Shown: positions 28,827 through 39,694 of the stretch, in pieces
Position numbering within the stretch: the first letter of the stretch is position 1
Layout: each line of letters begins with the position of its first letter
Assembly: GCA_024405435.1 (NCBI GenBank)
Contig: JAKSOU010000022.1
Location: 1-39,950, forward strand
DNA length: 39,950 bases
Direction: 5' to 3'
Origin: Akkermansia sp.
Lineage (GTDB): Bacteria; Verrucomicrobiota; Verrucomicrobiia; Verrucomicrobiales; Akkermansiaceae
The notes under the pieces: generated by a model
Told to the model about the DNA's origin: nothing
What the model saw: only the letters and a program-made list of their open reading frames with translations
The model's database searches: none
Program-made: the position numbers and the translations under genes

Positions 28827-31800
28827 TCAGAAGTTGAAGCGATAGCCGACGGTGCCGTTGATTTCGGTGTACTTGTTGCGGAACTCGCCGGAGGCATCGA
28901 GGAAGAGGGAACCAGCGGACTCACCCAGCGGGATGATGACGCCTGCACCCACTTCCACGCCGAAGGCGCCCAGCTCCGCGCTCTTCACCTTGCGCGTGGA
29001 ACGCACGCCGGTGAAGGAGTTGTTGACGGCGACATCGCGGTCACCGGCATCACCCTTGACGAGCACGCGGCCCTCGAAGATGGAGGCGCGGTTGTACACG
29101 CTGGTGCCGATGGTGGACTGGAGGCGCGCGCCGAGCGCGGCGGTGAAGACGTTGGCCTTGGCATCGCCCACCTTGAGGGCCGCATCGCTGCCGCCCTTCT
29201 CCGTGTAGCCGCTCAGGCTGGAGGTGCGGTAGCTCAGGTTGACCATGGGCTGGATGCAGGTGCTGCCGTCCTCGTCCAGGGCCTTGGCGTATCCGGCCTC
29301 ATACATGATACCGAAGGCGCGGCCGTCGGAATCTGCATTGGCCCTGTAGCTGCCCACGCCGTAGTTCACCGTGCGCTCCAGCTTGGTGTCGGCCGTGCCG
29401 AAGGTGGCCACGAGCGTGTGGGTCCACGCGCGGTGCGTGTAGCGGCCGAACACGGTCACGTACAGGCGGTCCAGGTCGCCCTTCGCCACATCGGCGGATT
29501 CGGCGGTGTAGTCGCCCTTCATGACGGTGAGGGCCAGGCCTGCGGTGAAGGCGGGCGTGAAGTCCACGTCAAAGCCGAGAGTGCCGCCCCAGCTGGAGAG
29601 CTTGTAGCCGGCGAGGGTGCCGTCGGCGCTGAGCTTGCTGTAGTCGCCCTCTGCGTTGACCCAGGCGTTGAAGTAGGGCATATCCTCGTTGACCTCGCAG
29701 TTGGCCACCCCCATGGAGGTGGTGCGGTTGCGGATGGCGCGCAGCTGGCGGTCCACATCATGGCTCCAGGCGGCGCCCATGGCGGCGGCGGAGGCACCGC
29801 TCATGGCGGCGGCCACGCGGTCGGCGGAGCGCTGCGGGATGGCACCGCTCTCCAGCGCAGTCATCACGGTGGCGAGGTCGCCATCGCGGGTGTCCTCGTA
29901 TGCCTGCGGGTTGAGCTCACGGAGGGCGTCGTCCAGCATGCCGGCCCCGGCGCGGCCGTTGGGCGTGCTGGCCTTGGTGAGGTCCTGGTAGAAGTCGTCG
30001 CGCATATCCACCAGCAGCTCGCCGGCCTCGATACGGGCGTTCTTGTAGTACTTCCCGTACAGATAGCTCCCGTACAGGTCGCCGCTGAGCTCCACGTTCC
30101 GCGTGTAGGTTTCCTCATTGCCGATGTAGGCGAGCACGAGGTTGCGGTACACGCCGTGGTTGTTCACGACCATGGCGATACCGCTGTCGGCCAGGTCGTC
30201 CTGGTTGACCACCACGGTAGTGCCGTCGCCCAGCACCAGGCTGCCCTCGATAATCTGCGGGGTCTGGGTGGAGTCGATGCGCTTGGCGCTCTCAATGGCG
30301 GACATGCCGAACACGAGCGTGCCGTTGGTGAGACCGGATTCATCCTGCAGGGTGAGCGTGGAGCCGATGATGCTGGCGTTCGGGTTGTTCAGGATGAGAG
30401 TCATACCGTCGGCGTTCACGCCGGCAATCTCCGTGGACTTGGTGTACACGAGCTTGGCCGTGCCCTCGCCGTACAGCTTCAGGAACGCCCCTGCGTACAG
30501 GGTGGCCTCGGCGTCCTGAGCCACGGTGATGGCGGAACCGGGGTTGTACCCGCCGCGGTAGGCGCCGCCCTGCCCCACGATTGCCACCGCGCCGGACACA
30601 GAGGAATCCTCGTCGCCGTTGAGACGGTCAACCGTGAACAAACCGTTGTTGTAGGCACACAAGTTGGCGTCCGTGAGTCTCACGCTGCCCAGGTGCAGGT
30701 CGGCATCGTACTCGATCGGGTCGATGTCGTCCGTCTCCGGCAGGCCGACAGCCAAGAGGATATGCTTGGCAGCCACGTTCACATCGCTGGAGGTGTCCTC
30801 CGTGGCGATGAGGGCGACCGCGTCGCCATGCACGCCGGTGAAGGTGACGGTCTTGTTGGCAGCGCCGGTGATGTTGCGCACGCGGAGGCCGGGCATGTTG
30901 CTCACACCCGTCACGTCAATGGTGCGGTCTTCGTCCACCACCACGTGCTGCACGCCGTTGAGCGTGTTCGCGCCGTGGGCGATGTCGTCGTCGCTCATCA
31001 CCTTGTAGCCCCACTCGGTCGTGTCGCTGCCAGTGTACCAGGTGAGGTCCTGGCCGCCGATGGTGAGCTTGACATCGTTCTCCGTCACGGTCAGGCCCGC
31101 GCCCTCGTGGATGAGGCCGTTCTGCACCAGCAGGCCGAGCGTATCGCCCAGCGTGAAGCTCGTGGTGCCCAGGCCGTCTTCCGCGTGAACGAGCGTGTAG
31201 GTGGTCTGCCAACCCAAGCGCTGCATGGGCGACAGGGAGCCGCCATCCGCCAGGGCCTCCGTCAGGTCGAGCGTGACACTGGCGGCGGTGTTCGCGGCGA
31301 TGGTGCCCACGGTCACGTTCGGGTCCACCACATCCAGCGTGCCGTAGGCGAGGTGGATGGTGTCCGCAGCCACGTTGCCGAAGCTGCTGCCGTACTCGCA
31401 CAGCTTGAGGTTTCCGGCGGTCACGTTGCCGCCCTGCTCCGTGGCATCCGCAAGGGTGAGCTCGCGGGTGCCGAGATCCAGCGTGCCTTGGTTCACCAAG
31501 CCGTAGAGCGTGGCGTCCGTGGCGATGGCCAGCGTGCCGGCGTCGGTGGCGCCCACAGAGCCGATGACCAGGGTGCTGCCCGATTTGGCGGTGATGCCGT
31601 TGATGGAGCCCTGCGCCACGCGCAGCGTGCCGTCGAGGGTGATGGAGGAGTCGGCATCCGCGGTTATGGAGGCAACGGCGAGTCCGCCCTCCTGCACCGC
31701 CAGCTTGCCGTTCACCAGGTTCAGCGCGCCGGGAAGCTCCAGCGTGAGGTTGCCCTCACCCGTCTTGGCGAGCGTGGCGCCATCGGAAACCGTCATCAGG

Positions 31801-34800
31801 TTGCTTGCGGCGAGCGTGCTGTCACCGGCCACCGCGAAGGCGTACTGCGCATCCGCGCCGGTAATGGTGATGTCGCGCGCCTCTGTGCGTCCATCGGCGA
31901 TGGTCACCTCCTTGTAGGCGGCGTCACCGGTGAACTTGGCGGTGTCGCCGGAGGCGAAGTGGGTTTCCTCCGGCGTGGTGTCCAGCCAGTTCTCCGCGGT
32001 GCCTTCGCCAACCTCCCAGGTGGAGTTGCCCTCCGTGCCGTTCCACGTGAGCGTGCGGGCCTCCGAGACGTTGAAGCGGATGGAGACGGTGTCCGTGCTG
32101 TCGTTGTACAGCAGCGTGTAGTCGCCGAGGTCGCTCAGGCTACCCAGGTTCTTGAAGTACAGCGAGGCCTTCACCTCCTCCGAGTACGCGGAGCCGCCCA
32201 GCGTGAGCGCGCCCACGCCCCGGAACAGGTCCACCACCGTGTTGTCGTCCGCATCCGTGAACGCGGCCATCTGGTTGTACACGTTGCCGGAGAGCGTCAG
32301 GCCGTTGGCCAGCGCCAGGGCGCCGCTGTTGAGCGTCGTTGCAACCGGCGTGCCGCCCGTGTTGTAGTTCAGCGTCAGGGTCGCGCCGCTGCCGATGGCA
32401 ACGTTCGCGTCAAGCGTGGTGCCGTCGCCCAGCGTCAGCGTGGTGCCGCCTATGACCAGCTCCTGCTTGGAGCCACCGTTGGCCACCTTGAGCAAGCCGC
32501 CCGCACCGATGGCCAGGTTGTCCGCGACCTCCAGGGAGTCCTGCACGTTGCTCAGCACCACGGCTTTCGTCAGGGTCTCCGCAACCAAGAGCTTGGCATC
32601 CGCCAGCTTGTTGTCCACGGTGAAGCCCGTGCCGCCGCCCGTGCACAGCGTGGCGCCCGTTACGGTGATGTCGGCGTTGTTGATGGACACGGCCTGGTCG
32701 CCACCGGTCTCGTTGGCAATGATGCCGTCCATGTAGCCGTATTCGGTACCGCCCATGAAGGCGGCGGCGATGGAGGCTCCGGCACCCAGCTTGATGTTGT
32801 CCGGAAGGATGGTGTCGGTCACGGTCAGCCTCTTGCCGGCGTCCACCTTGAGGGAGCCGGCGGTGGCGTTCACCCGTGCCACGGTGCTGTCGGACTTCAG
32901 GGTGGCGTCTGTCTTCAGCTTCAACGTGAGGTTGGAGCCGCTCACGGAGCCGTTGATGGTCTTGGCGTCGCCGCCGAGGCTCAGCGTCACGTCGGCGGCG
33001 GTGGCCACGATGAAGTTGCCGGTCCAGTCGGCGGTGTTGCCGTTCAGCTCGAAGATGCTGGTGGCGGTGCCGCTCTTCACGCCCAGGTTGCCGTCACCGG
33101 TGATGGCGCCGTTCAGCGTGGCGGAGTACATGCCGTCCCCGGTCTGGCCGAAGCCCCAGTCGCCCTCGCCCTTGTTCAGGACGATGGTGGCCTCATTGTC
33201 GGCGGCGCCCAGGATGCCCGTGGTTCCGGTGAGGATCACGGTGGAGCCGGACTTCCAGGCGCCGTCAAGCGTGTTCAGATCGGCCGCGGTGAAGGAGACC
33301 GTGCCGGCCCACGAGTCGTCCAGCACCACGCCGAGCTTGCTCACGCCGCTGGCGAGGGCGTACGTGCCCTCGCCCTTCAGCAGGAGGTCCTTGGCCGCTC
33401 CGTTGGAGTTCACCCGGTGGCCGCTCGCAATCTCCAGCGTGGCGGCGCCCGCGGCGTTCACCTTGCTGATGTCGAAGTCACTGTCGGCCACCAGCTTGGT
33501 GGCAGCCTTCAGCTCGAAGGAGGATGACTCTGTCCACTTCGTGTTGTTCATTGCGGTGCTGGCGTTCTCGGTGCCGGTGTTCACGTAGAACTTGGTGTAG
33601 TCCACATCACCGTCGAAGGTCACCTTGCCGTTGGTGCCCACCTTCTCGGTCAGGGTCCTGGTCATGTAGACGATGGTGGCGTCGTTGGCACTGGTGGTGC
33701 CGCCGTTGACGATGGTGAGCGTCAGGCGCGCCTGCTCGAATCCGTTGCCATCAGTGCCGCCCTCCACGTACTTGGAGTCGCTCTTGGAGGCGGGGAGGTT
33801 GCTCGCATCGTACGTGCCCGTAAGGGTGAGGTCGCCGTAGTTTTGCAGCGCCCCGTCAAGGGTGAAGGCACCGCTTGCGGTGAGGCTGCTGGTGCCGACG
33901 AACTGGACGAGGTTCAGGCTGCCGGAGGCGAGGGTGAGATGGCCGCCGCTCACGGAGAGCGGGCCCCCGGTCAGGGTTCCCGTGGTGAGGCTGCCCGTCA
34001 GCGTGGCGCCGCCGATGTTCGTGGCGCCCGACACGGTGATGTTGCCCCCAAGCTGGGCGGAATCACCCGTGGTGAGGCTCTTCAGCGTGGCGGCGGTGGC
34101 GGCATTCAGCGTGGCGCCGTCGCCGATGGTCACATCGGCGCTACCGCTGATGGTGGCGGCATTCAGGTTGCCGAAGGTGTAGGACTGGCCGCTGGCCAGG
34201 TTCAGCGTGCCCGCGCTCACATTGCCGCCCTGGGCGGTGCCCTGGGACAGGGTGAGCGTTTCAGCGCCGAGCGAGCCGTTGTTCACGAGGCTGCCTGTAA
34301 CGGTAAGCTCGCCGGAGTTGCAGCTAAGCTCGCCGGAGCCGATTTCCACGGCCTTCACGCTGCTGGTGCCGTTCAGGACGAGCGAGCCGCCGTTCTTGAC
34401 GCTAAGCTTCAGGTTCTCGCCGCTCAGGCCAAACGCGAGCGTCGCCTGGTAGGAGCCATTCACCTCGAAGAGGTTGGTCACCGTCAGCGTGTGTCCGTCG
34501 TTCTTGAAGCCGTAGTTGGCGCCGGAGACGTACACGTTGGTCGCGGTGATATTCTCGCCCAAGGTGATGACACCGCCGCTGGCGGAGGTGAAGTGGGCGT
34601 TGTAGCCGCTCACGAACGGCACATCGCTGCCGCCGCCCTCCTCATCCGTCCACACGGTGCCGGAGTAGTTCCAGGTGCCGTTGCCGCCCTTCCAGTAGCG
34701 GTTGTTCTCCAGGTTCTTGGTGATGACCACATTGCCGTCCTTGTAGCCGAGCATGTACTTGTTGGGCTTCAAGCTGGCGTGGGTGAAGATGGTGTTCAGG

Positions 34801-37800
34801 TCAACGTCTTCCGTGTATTCCGCACCCGCGAGCGTGAGCGCGCTCACGCCCGTGAAGATGTTGGTGGATTCCTCCGGGTCCAGCGCGGAAATGGTGCTCC
34901 ACAGGTCGTTGGAGATGTTGATGCCGCCATCCAGCGAGAGCGCGTGGTTCTCCAGGGAGGCGGTGCCGTCCAGCGTGGAGCCGCCCGCCATGGTGAGCGC
35001 GCTGCTCACGATGGAACCGCTGCCGAAGCTCGCCTCGCCTGTCACCGTGATGGAAAGGGGAGTGGTGGTACCGCCCACGGTGAGACCGTCTCCCACCGTC
35101 AGGTCACGCACAGTGACACTGTCCTTGCCAGAGAGGTAGATGTTGCCGTTCTGCGCGTGCAGCTCGTCGTACGCGGTGTTGAGCGCGTTGATGTCGTTCA
35201 CGGAGGCGGTGCCGGCGTTTACCAGGGCGGAGGTGCCCTTCAACTCATGCCCGAAGTTGTGGGCATCGCTGAAGTTGAGGGTGACGCGGGCATCCGTGAG
35301 GCTGTACATGGACTTGCCTATGTCGTAGGGAGTGGTGGAGGTGTCCTCCGCTTCCATCTTGAGCACGGCCTCCTTGGCGCCGTCCACAGACTTGATGCTC
35401 ACGCCGGTCACGGCAAGCTCTGCCGCATCCTTGATCACCACGCTGTCACCCATTGTCGGGTCAAGCACCCCGGTGACGAACTTGGCGCCGTCCTGCAGCA
35501 CCAGGCTGCCGTGGGTGAGGTTCATTTCCGCGGCGGTGAGCGTGTGGGCACCCTTCACCGTCAGGGTGGAGGAACCGCCGCTCAGGGTCATGGCCCAGAG
35601 CGGACCCGTGGCCGCCGCATCTGCTTGCAGTGCAATCACGGCAGAGGCTGCACCTCCATCGCTATTCACAATCTGGACATGGCCGTTGAGGTCGGCATCC
35701 ATAGCCAGGGCTGAACCATCCACCATCATGAGTGTGAAGCGATCCAAATTCCCCTGGTCCCCGCTGAGCATGGAGCTCTTGAACTGCTGCGCGGCGTCTG
35801 CCGTCACATCAAGCACCAAATCCAGGTCCTCACCGCCCACCACAATGCTCTTGAGGGTGCCGGTAGCGCCGCCCTTCTGGTCGGCCCACGCCATAATCTC
35901 ACCAATGGTGGGCTGATTGAGGTTCGCCACCTTGAGCTGGTAGACGCTCCAGTCAGCACCGCCGAGGGTGATGACGCCGTCAGTAAGGTCGGACATGTGG
36001 TAGGTGTTGTCGCCGTGCTTGATTTCATCGACGGCGAGCGTGGCCTCCTCCGGGTCGTACACCTTGATGGAGCCGCCCTGGCTGAAGCCGTTGCCGGTGG
36101 TCTGGTCGTCCACGTCAAGCATATCGCCCGAGATCGGGAAATCGCCGGCGAGCGTAAGGGTGCCGCCGTTGACGGTGCCCTTGGTGAAGGTCTGGTGGAT
36201 GAGCACGTTGCCACTGTTGGTGACGGTTTGCGTGCCGCCCAGGATATCGCCTGTGGTCATTTCCAGCGTGGCGCCGGAGGCCACGTTGACAGCGCCGCCG
36301 CCGAGGGTTCCGGCGGTGGTGGCCTTGAGCGTGCCCTCGTTCACGTTAATCGTGACGGTGGCGGGAATGGGGTCGGTATCCGTTCCGGTGTAGGGAGCGC
36401 CGGAGACGGTGAGGGTTCCCGTGCCGTTCTTGACGAGTGTTCCCGCGCCGCTGATGCCGCCGATGGAGCTATCCTCGTTCGTGGCGAAGGTGGCGGTCTT
36501 GCCTTCCGCCACAGTCGTGCTGGTGGTGCCGGTCACAACGGCGTTGAAGGTCGTGTCGGCATTGGCGAACAGCCTGAGCGTGCCGCCCTCGCGGGAGATG
36601 TTGGCGTTCACGTTGCCGTTATCCCGGGCGAAGGTCAGCTCCACGGCGTAGCCGGAGGCCACATCCAGCGTGCCTTCCCAGCCGGAAATGTCGCCGTTGA
36701 ACACGATACGGTTGGTCACCGTGGCACCGGTCTTCTGGAAACGCCAGGTGCCGTCGCCCGTCACCTCGCCGGAAAACACATAGTGCGAGCCGTTGCGGGA
36801 ATAGCCGTTGTTGAGCAGGAGGGCCGGGGTGGTATCCACATCGGTCAGGCGGAGGTTGCCCGTGAACTCGTCATCGTTCTCAACGCCCAAATCCTTCAGA
36901 TAGCCGGAAACGCCGCTAAGCTCCACGTTCGTGTCCTGCAGGTTGCCGTCCAGGTTGAGGTCGGGGATGATGCCAGTGAGGCGCACCCAGCCTTCGAGGC
37001 CGGAGGCGTCCACGCTGCCGAGGGTCTGCGTGTTGGCGGCCAAGGCGTAGGTGCCCTTGCCGGTGAGCGCCACGTGCTGGGAGCCGCCGTCGGCGCTCAC
37101 CACAATGCCCTCGTCAATCTGCACCGTGCCCTTGGAGGATGCCGCCAGCACCGCCATGGACATAGCCTTGTCCACCTGCAGGGTGGCGCCTTCCTTCACC
37201 ACGATGCCGCCGGTGAGTTCCTGGGGCTTGTGGGAGTCGATCCAGTCGTAGGAGTCCGTATCGGTGTTGATGTAGTAGGTGGTGTTGTCCTGCTCGCCCG
37301 GGAGCGTGTACACGCCGCCCGCCACGGTCACATCCTCGCCGTGGTAGGTGTAGGCGGCCAGGGAATCGTCCACGGTGGCCGGGCCAGAGTAGACGGTGAT
37401 GGTTCCATTGGCGGTGGCGTAGCCGTTGCCGGTGTGCTGGCCGCCCGCGTAGGTGGTCACGCCCTCGGAGGCGATATCGCCGATTTCATAGCCGCCGGAA
37501 AGGGTCAGGTTACCGGAATTGGCGGAGATGGTGTGGGTGAGCACGTTGCCGGTGCCGGAGAGTACGAGCGTGCCGTCGCCCTCCAGGATGATGGTGCCGT
37601 CGCCGGTGATGTTGCCGCTAACGGTGAGCGTACCGGCACCGGAGCCTTCCTGCAGCTCCAGGGAGTCGTCGGAGCCCGTCCACTCGTACACGTTCGTGTT
37701 GAACGTGGTGCCGGAGCCGGAAACGGTCACGTCCTTGGCAATCTCCACGCTGGTCTCGGAGATGCCCACCTCGCCCGCGGCGAAGTTGATGTTGACGGGC

Positions 37801-39497
37801 TTCTGGTTGGTGATGCCGTTTGCACCCATCACCAGCGTGCCGCCGTCCAGCAGGTTCAGGTTGATGGTCTCCGTCTTGTCCTTGGTCTCGTTCTGGGCGA
37901 AGCCCTTCACGGCCATGAGGCCGTCTGCCTGGATGTTGAAGGTGACCTGGTTGTCGCCCACATAGGCGGTGGCCTGGTCGGCATAGAGCGTGCCGTAGAC
38001 GTTGGCCACGGAGACGCCGCCCCATTCACCGAAAATCAGGCCGGTGCTGGCGTAGGCGTTGGCCACGTCCCCCGCCTTCACGTGCAGGGTGGCGTTCTTG
38101 TTGACATTCAGGGTGGAGGTGCCGGCGCCGCCCGTGTCGCCGAACTCCACGCGGTTGGTTTCCACACGCACGGCATCCGTGCCGTTGCCGATGTTCACCG
38201 TGCCAACTTGATTGTACAGGGCGCCGGTGATGTTGGTGGCACTCGCCAGGGTGACGGTTGCGGCGGCATTGGTGACCGCCAGGCCGAGCGAGCGGTTGGT
38301 GCCGCCCGTGCCGGTGCCGCCGCCCCTCACTTCAAGGGCGTTGGTAATGGTGTGGTCGCCGCCCGTCACCTGCAGCGTGGTCGCCACCAGCCGGCCCTCG
38401 CCGCTCACCGGCAGGGTCTGCGTGCCGCTCAGCGTGATGGTGCCGTCCAGGGTCAGGGAAGCCCCGGCGGAAATGGAGACGGCGCCGGTCAGGTGGCTCA
38501 CGCTGAAGTAGCCCTCGCCCGCCACCGTCGCCGTCTTGCCGTTGGCCACGTTGAGCGTGTCCACCATCAGGGAGGACCCGCTGCCCGCCGTGAACGTGTA
38601 GTCGGCCTGCACGTTCATCACATCCACATTCACCGGGCCGTCCACCTCAATGTTCTTCACCAACGAGGACTCGCTGCCGAACACGGCCGTCGAGTAGTCC
38701 ACGAACACCGTCGGCGTCGTTTCTCCCTGGGGCACCCAGTTGGGGGTGCTCAGGTCCCACGTGGCGGAACTCGTGCTGTTCCAAACCAGCGTGGACGGCG
38801 GGGTGTAGTACTTGATGAGGTCGTTCTCCGTGATGACCGCGTCGAACAGGTAGCCGGCCTTGGTGATTTCAAAGGTGCCCGTGGAGGCATCGTCCGGGAA
38901 GGTGACCTGGTTGGCGTTGTGGGCGTACTTGCTCATGCCGCCCATACCGCCGAGGGCGACGTGGTCCACCGTGGTGTTGGAGAAAGCCTGGCCGCCCTGT
39001 TTTGTCGTGGCGATGGCGCTCGAGAAGTTGTTGTCGGCATACACCTTCATCGTCAGGTCCTTGTTGTCGCTGCGCGTCAACACGAACGTCAGGTCCGTCA
39101 CGCCGGTGAGGTCCAGCGTCTGCGCGCCGCCCGCCGCTGCCGAGCTCCAGGATGTCAGCGTGGCGGTCTGGCTGCCGTTATCGGCGAGCGTGATGCCCTC
39201 TGCAAGCCCGGTGCCGCCTTGCTGCTGCAGGGAAAGCGCCAGCAGCGTCAGCGCGCTGTCGCCCTTGATGGAATCGGCGGTCACCGTCACCACGAAGCTC
39301 CAGTTGCTGTTGAACGCTTGGGAATAGTCGAACTTCTGGGCGGTGCCGCCGCCCACCACCGCCGCCTCTACGGACGGGTCGTAGGAGGCCCACGATGTGA
39401 CATCATACGTGGTGATGGCTGCCTGTGCCAGCGTGCCGGCAACTGCGAATGCGGCGATCAGCGCCGCGCGGAGACCTGTGGGGAGGTGTAATTTCAT
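28827..39497 (-). CDS. Giant autotransporter (type V secretion), 3,556 residues
   Basis: A single frame codes for a signal peptide (LRAALIAAFAVAGTLAQA, cut near residue 27), a passenger of about 3,250 residues and a C-terminal beta-barrel of about 290 residues (from about 29715 to 28830) that ends GYRFNF, with the final aromatic residue needed for barrel insertion. The passenger is Gly/Thr/Ser-rich with PATR-like beta-helix strands (for example GAGTLVKNGTGTLTVSG). At least four W-rich modules occur, such as LVWNSTSSATWDLSTPNW, RYWKGGNGTWN, LTWNGTEGNSTWEVG and LTWYTGSDTTEWG. They would form a long surface stalk; no adhesin or enzyme domain is recognised. MKLH start at 39497, 75 bases from the -10 and without a Shine-Dalgarno sequence. 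A second autotransporter with a similar end lies directly upstream. Confidence 0.93.
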   Translation of the reverse strand: MKLHLPTGLRAALIAAFAVAGTLAQAAITTYDVTSWASYDPSVEAAVVGGGTAQKFDYSQAFNSNWSFVVTVTADSIKGDSALTLLALSLQQQGGTGLAEGITLADNGSQTATLTSWSSAAAGGAQTLDLTGVTDLTFVLTRSDNKDLTMKVYADNNFSSAIATTKQGGQAFSNTTVDHVALGGMGGMSKYAHNANQVTFPDDASTGTFEITKAGYLFDAVITENDLIKYYTPPSTLVWNSTSSATWDLSTPNWVPQGETTPTVFVDYSTAVFGSESSLVKNIEVDGPVNVDVMNVQADYTFTAGSGSSLMVDTLNVANGKTATVAGEGYFSVSHLTGAVSISAGASLTLDGTITLSGTQTLPVSGEGRLVATTLQVTGGDHTITNALEVRGGGTGTGGTNRSLGLAVTNAAATVTLASATNITGALYNQVGTVNIGNGTDAVRVETNRVEFGDTGGAGTSTLNVNKNATLHVKAGDVANAYASTGLIFGEWGGVSVANVYGTLYADQATAYVGDNQVTFNIQADGLMAVKGFAQNETKDKTETINLNLLDGGTLVMGANGITNQKPVNINFAAGEVGISETSVEIAKDVTVSGSGTTFNTNVYEWTGSDDSLELQEGSGAGTLTVSGNITGDGTIILEGDGTLVLSGTGNVLTHTISANSGNLTLSGGYEIGDIASEGVTTYAGGQHTGNGYATANGTITVYSGPATVDDSLAAYTYHGEDVTVAGGVYTLPGEQDNTTYYINTDTDSYDWIDSHKPQELTGGIVVKEGATLQVDKAMSMAVLAASSKGTVQIDEGIVVSADGGSQHVALTGKGTYALAANTQTLGSVDASGLEGWVRLTGIIPDLNLDGNLQDTNVELSGVSGYLKDLGVENDDEFTGNLRLTDVDTTPALLLNNGYSRNGSHYVFSGEVTGDGTWRFQKTGATVTNRIVFNGDISGWEGTLDVASGYAVELTFARDNGNVNANISREGGTLRLFANADTTFNAVVTGTTSTTVAEGKTATFATNEDSSIGGISGAGTLVKNGTGTLTVSGAPYTGTDTDPIPATVTINVNEGTLKATTAGTLGGGAVNVASGATLEMTTGDILGGTQTVTNSGNVLIHQTFTKGTVNGGTLTLAGDFPISGDMLDVDDQTTGNGFSQGGSIKVYDPEEATLAVDEIKHGDNTYHMSDLTDGVITLGGADWSVYQLKVANLNQPTIGEIMAWADQKGGATGTLKSIVVGGEDLDLVLDVTADAAQQFKSSMLSGDQGNLDRFTLMMVDGSALAMDADLNGHVQIVNSDGGAASAVIALQADAAATGPLWAMTLSGGSSTLTVKGAHTLTAAEMNLTHGSLVLQDGAKFVTGVLDPTMGDSVVIKDAAELAVTGVSIKSVDGAKEAVLKMEAEDTSTTPYDIGKSMYSLTDARVTLNFSDAHNFGHELKGTSALVNAGTASVNDINALNTAYDELHAQNGNIYLSGKDSVTVRDLTVGDGLTVGGTTTPLSITVTGEASFGSGSIVSSALTMAGGSTLDGTASLENHALSLDGGINISNDLWSTISALDPEESTNIFTGVSALTLAGAEYTEDVDLNTIFTHASLKPNKYMLGYKDGNVVITKNLENNRYWKGGNGTWNYSGTVWTDEEGGGSDVPFVSGYNAHFTSASGGVITLGENITATNVYVSGANYGFKNDGHTLTVTNLFEVNGSYQATLAFGLSGENLKLSVKNGGSLVLNGTSSVKAVEIGSGELSCNSGELTVTGSLVNNGSLGAETLTLSQGTAQGGNVSAGTLNLASGQSYTFGNLNAATISGSADVTIGDGATLNAATAATLKSLTTGDSAQLGGNITVSGATNIGGATLTGSLTTGTLTGGPLSVSGGHLTLASGSLNLVQFVGTSSLTASGAFTLDGALQNYGDLTLTGTYDASNLPASKSDSKYVEGGTDGNGFEQARLTLTIVNGGTTSANDATIVYMTRTLTEKVGTNGKVTFDGDVDYTKFYVNTGTENASTAMNNTKWTESSSFELKAATKLVADSDFDISKVNAAGAATLEIASGHRVNSNGAAKDLLLKGEGTYALASGVSKLGVVLDDSWAGTVSFTAADLNTLDGAWKSGSTVILTGTTGILGAADNEATIVLNKGEGDWGFGQTGDGMYSATLNGAITGDGNLGVKSGTATSIFELNGNTADWTGNFIVATAADVTLSLGGDAKTINGSVSGSNLTLKLKTDATLKSDSTVARVNATAGSLKVDAGKRLTVTDTILPDNIKLGAGASIAAAFMGGTEYGYMDGIIANETGGDQAVSINNADITVTGATLCTGGGTGFTVDNKLADAKLLVAETLTKAVVLSNVQDSLEVADNLAIGAGGLLKVANGGSKQELVIGGTTLTLGDGTTLDANVAIGSGATLTLNYNTGGTPVATTLNSGALALANGLTLSGNVYNQMAAFTDADDNTVVDLFRGVGALTLGGSAYSEEVKASLYFKNLGSLSDLGDYTLLYNDSTDTVSIRFNVSEARTLTWNGTEGNSTWEVGEGTAENWLDTTPEETHFASGDTAKFTGDAAYKEVTIADGRTEARDITITGADAQYAFAVAGDSTLAASNLMTVSDGATLAKTGEGNLTLELPGALNLVNGKLAVQEGGLAVASITADADSSITLDGTLRVAQGSINGITAKSGSTLVIGSVGATDAGTLAIATDATLYGLVNQGTLDLGTRELTLADATEQGGNVTAGNLKLCEYGSSFGNVAADTIHLAYGTLDVVDPNVTVGTIAANTAASVTLDLTEALADGGSLSPMQRLGWQTTYTLVHAEDGLGTTSFTLGDTLGLLVQNGLIHEGAGLTVTENDVKLTIGGQDLTWYTGSDTTEWGYKVMSDDDIAHGANTLNGVQHVVVDEDRTIDVTGVSNMPGLRVRNITGAANKTVTFTGVHGDAVALIATEDTSSDVNVAAKHILLAVGLPETDDIDPIEYDADLHLGSVRLTDANLCAYNNGLFTVDRLNGDEDSSVSGAVAIVGQGGAYRGGYNPGSAITVAQDAEATLYAGAFLKLYGEGTAKLVYTKSTEIAGVNADGMTLILNNPNASIIGSTLTLQDESGLTNGTLVFGMSAIESAKRIDSTQTPQIIEGSLVLGDGTTVVVNQDDLADSGIAMVVNNHGVYRNLVLAYIGNEETYTRNVELSGDLYGSYLYGKYYKNARIEAGELLVDMRDDFYQDLTKASTPNGRAGAGMLDDALRELNPQAYEDTRDGDLATVMTALESGAIPQRSADRVAAAMSGASAAAMGAAWSHDVDRQLRAIRNRTTSMGVANCEVNEDMPYFNAWVNAEGDYSKLSADGTLAGYKLSSWGGTLGFDVDFTPAFTAGLALTVMKGDYTAESADVAKGDLDRLYVTVFGRYTHRAWTHTLVATFGTADTKLERTVNYGVGSYRANADSDGRAFGIMYEAGYAKALDEDGSTCIQPMVNLSYRTSSLSGYTEKGGSDAALKVGDAKANVFTAALGARLQSTIGTSVYNRASIFEGRVLVKGDAGDRDVAVNNSFTGVRSTRKVKSAELGAFGVEVGAGVIIPLGESAGSLFLDASGEFRNKYTEINGTVGYRFNF

Positions 39498-39535
39498 AAT
39501 GTTGATTAGTTTGGAGATGATATCAGGGGAGACGA

Positions 39536-39569
39536 GCGGATACACTCCGCCCACACCCGTGCATACGGG
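39536..39569 (-). promoter_or_regulatory. Two hairpins in the 5' leader of the giant autotransporter
   Basis: GCGGA-TACAC-TCCGC (39536-39550) and CCCGT-GCAT-ACGGG (39556-39569) lie at the start of the expected mRNA, in contrast with the leaderless genes. They could stabilise the transcript or control its translation. Confidence 0.45.
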
Positions 39570-39572
39570 GGA

Positions 39573-39600
39573 ATTCTAACACGTTTTCAAGGCACTGCAA
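39573..39600 (-). promoter_or_regulatory. Promoter of the giant autotransporter
   Basis: On the minus strand TTGCAG (39595-39600), a 16-base spacer, TAGAAT (39573-39578). It predicts a leader of about 70 bases before the ATG at 39497. Confidence 0.6.
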
Positions 39601-39627
39601 GCTAAAAACGCCCAAAAACACATGGAA

Positions 39628-39682
39628 ATTTACGATTTACAATTTACAATTGACGATTTAGTAAGTTAGGCGGCGAAGCCGC
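39628..39682. repeat. Composite heptad element, locus 3
   Basis: Five heptads ATTTACG, ATTTACA, ATTTACA, ATTGACG, ATTTAGT (39628-39662), seven bases, then hairpin GCGGC-GAA-GCCGC (39670-39682). Same orientation as locus 2. With locus 4 it forms an inverted pair around the terminator at 39695. Confidence 0.85.
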
Positions 39683-39694
39683 AAGGATTGCCAA

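Noticed and set aside
28785..33527. A 1,580-codon open frame on the plus strand opposite the autotransporter
   Set aside because: It is antisense to the autotransporter, low in complexity (Val/Ala/Gly/His-rich), lacks a recognisable domain, and arises from the GC-rich codon pattern of the real gene. The same holds for the plus-strand frames at 35997-39491 and 33843-35714.
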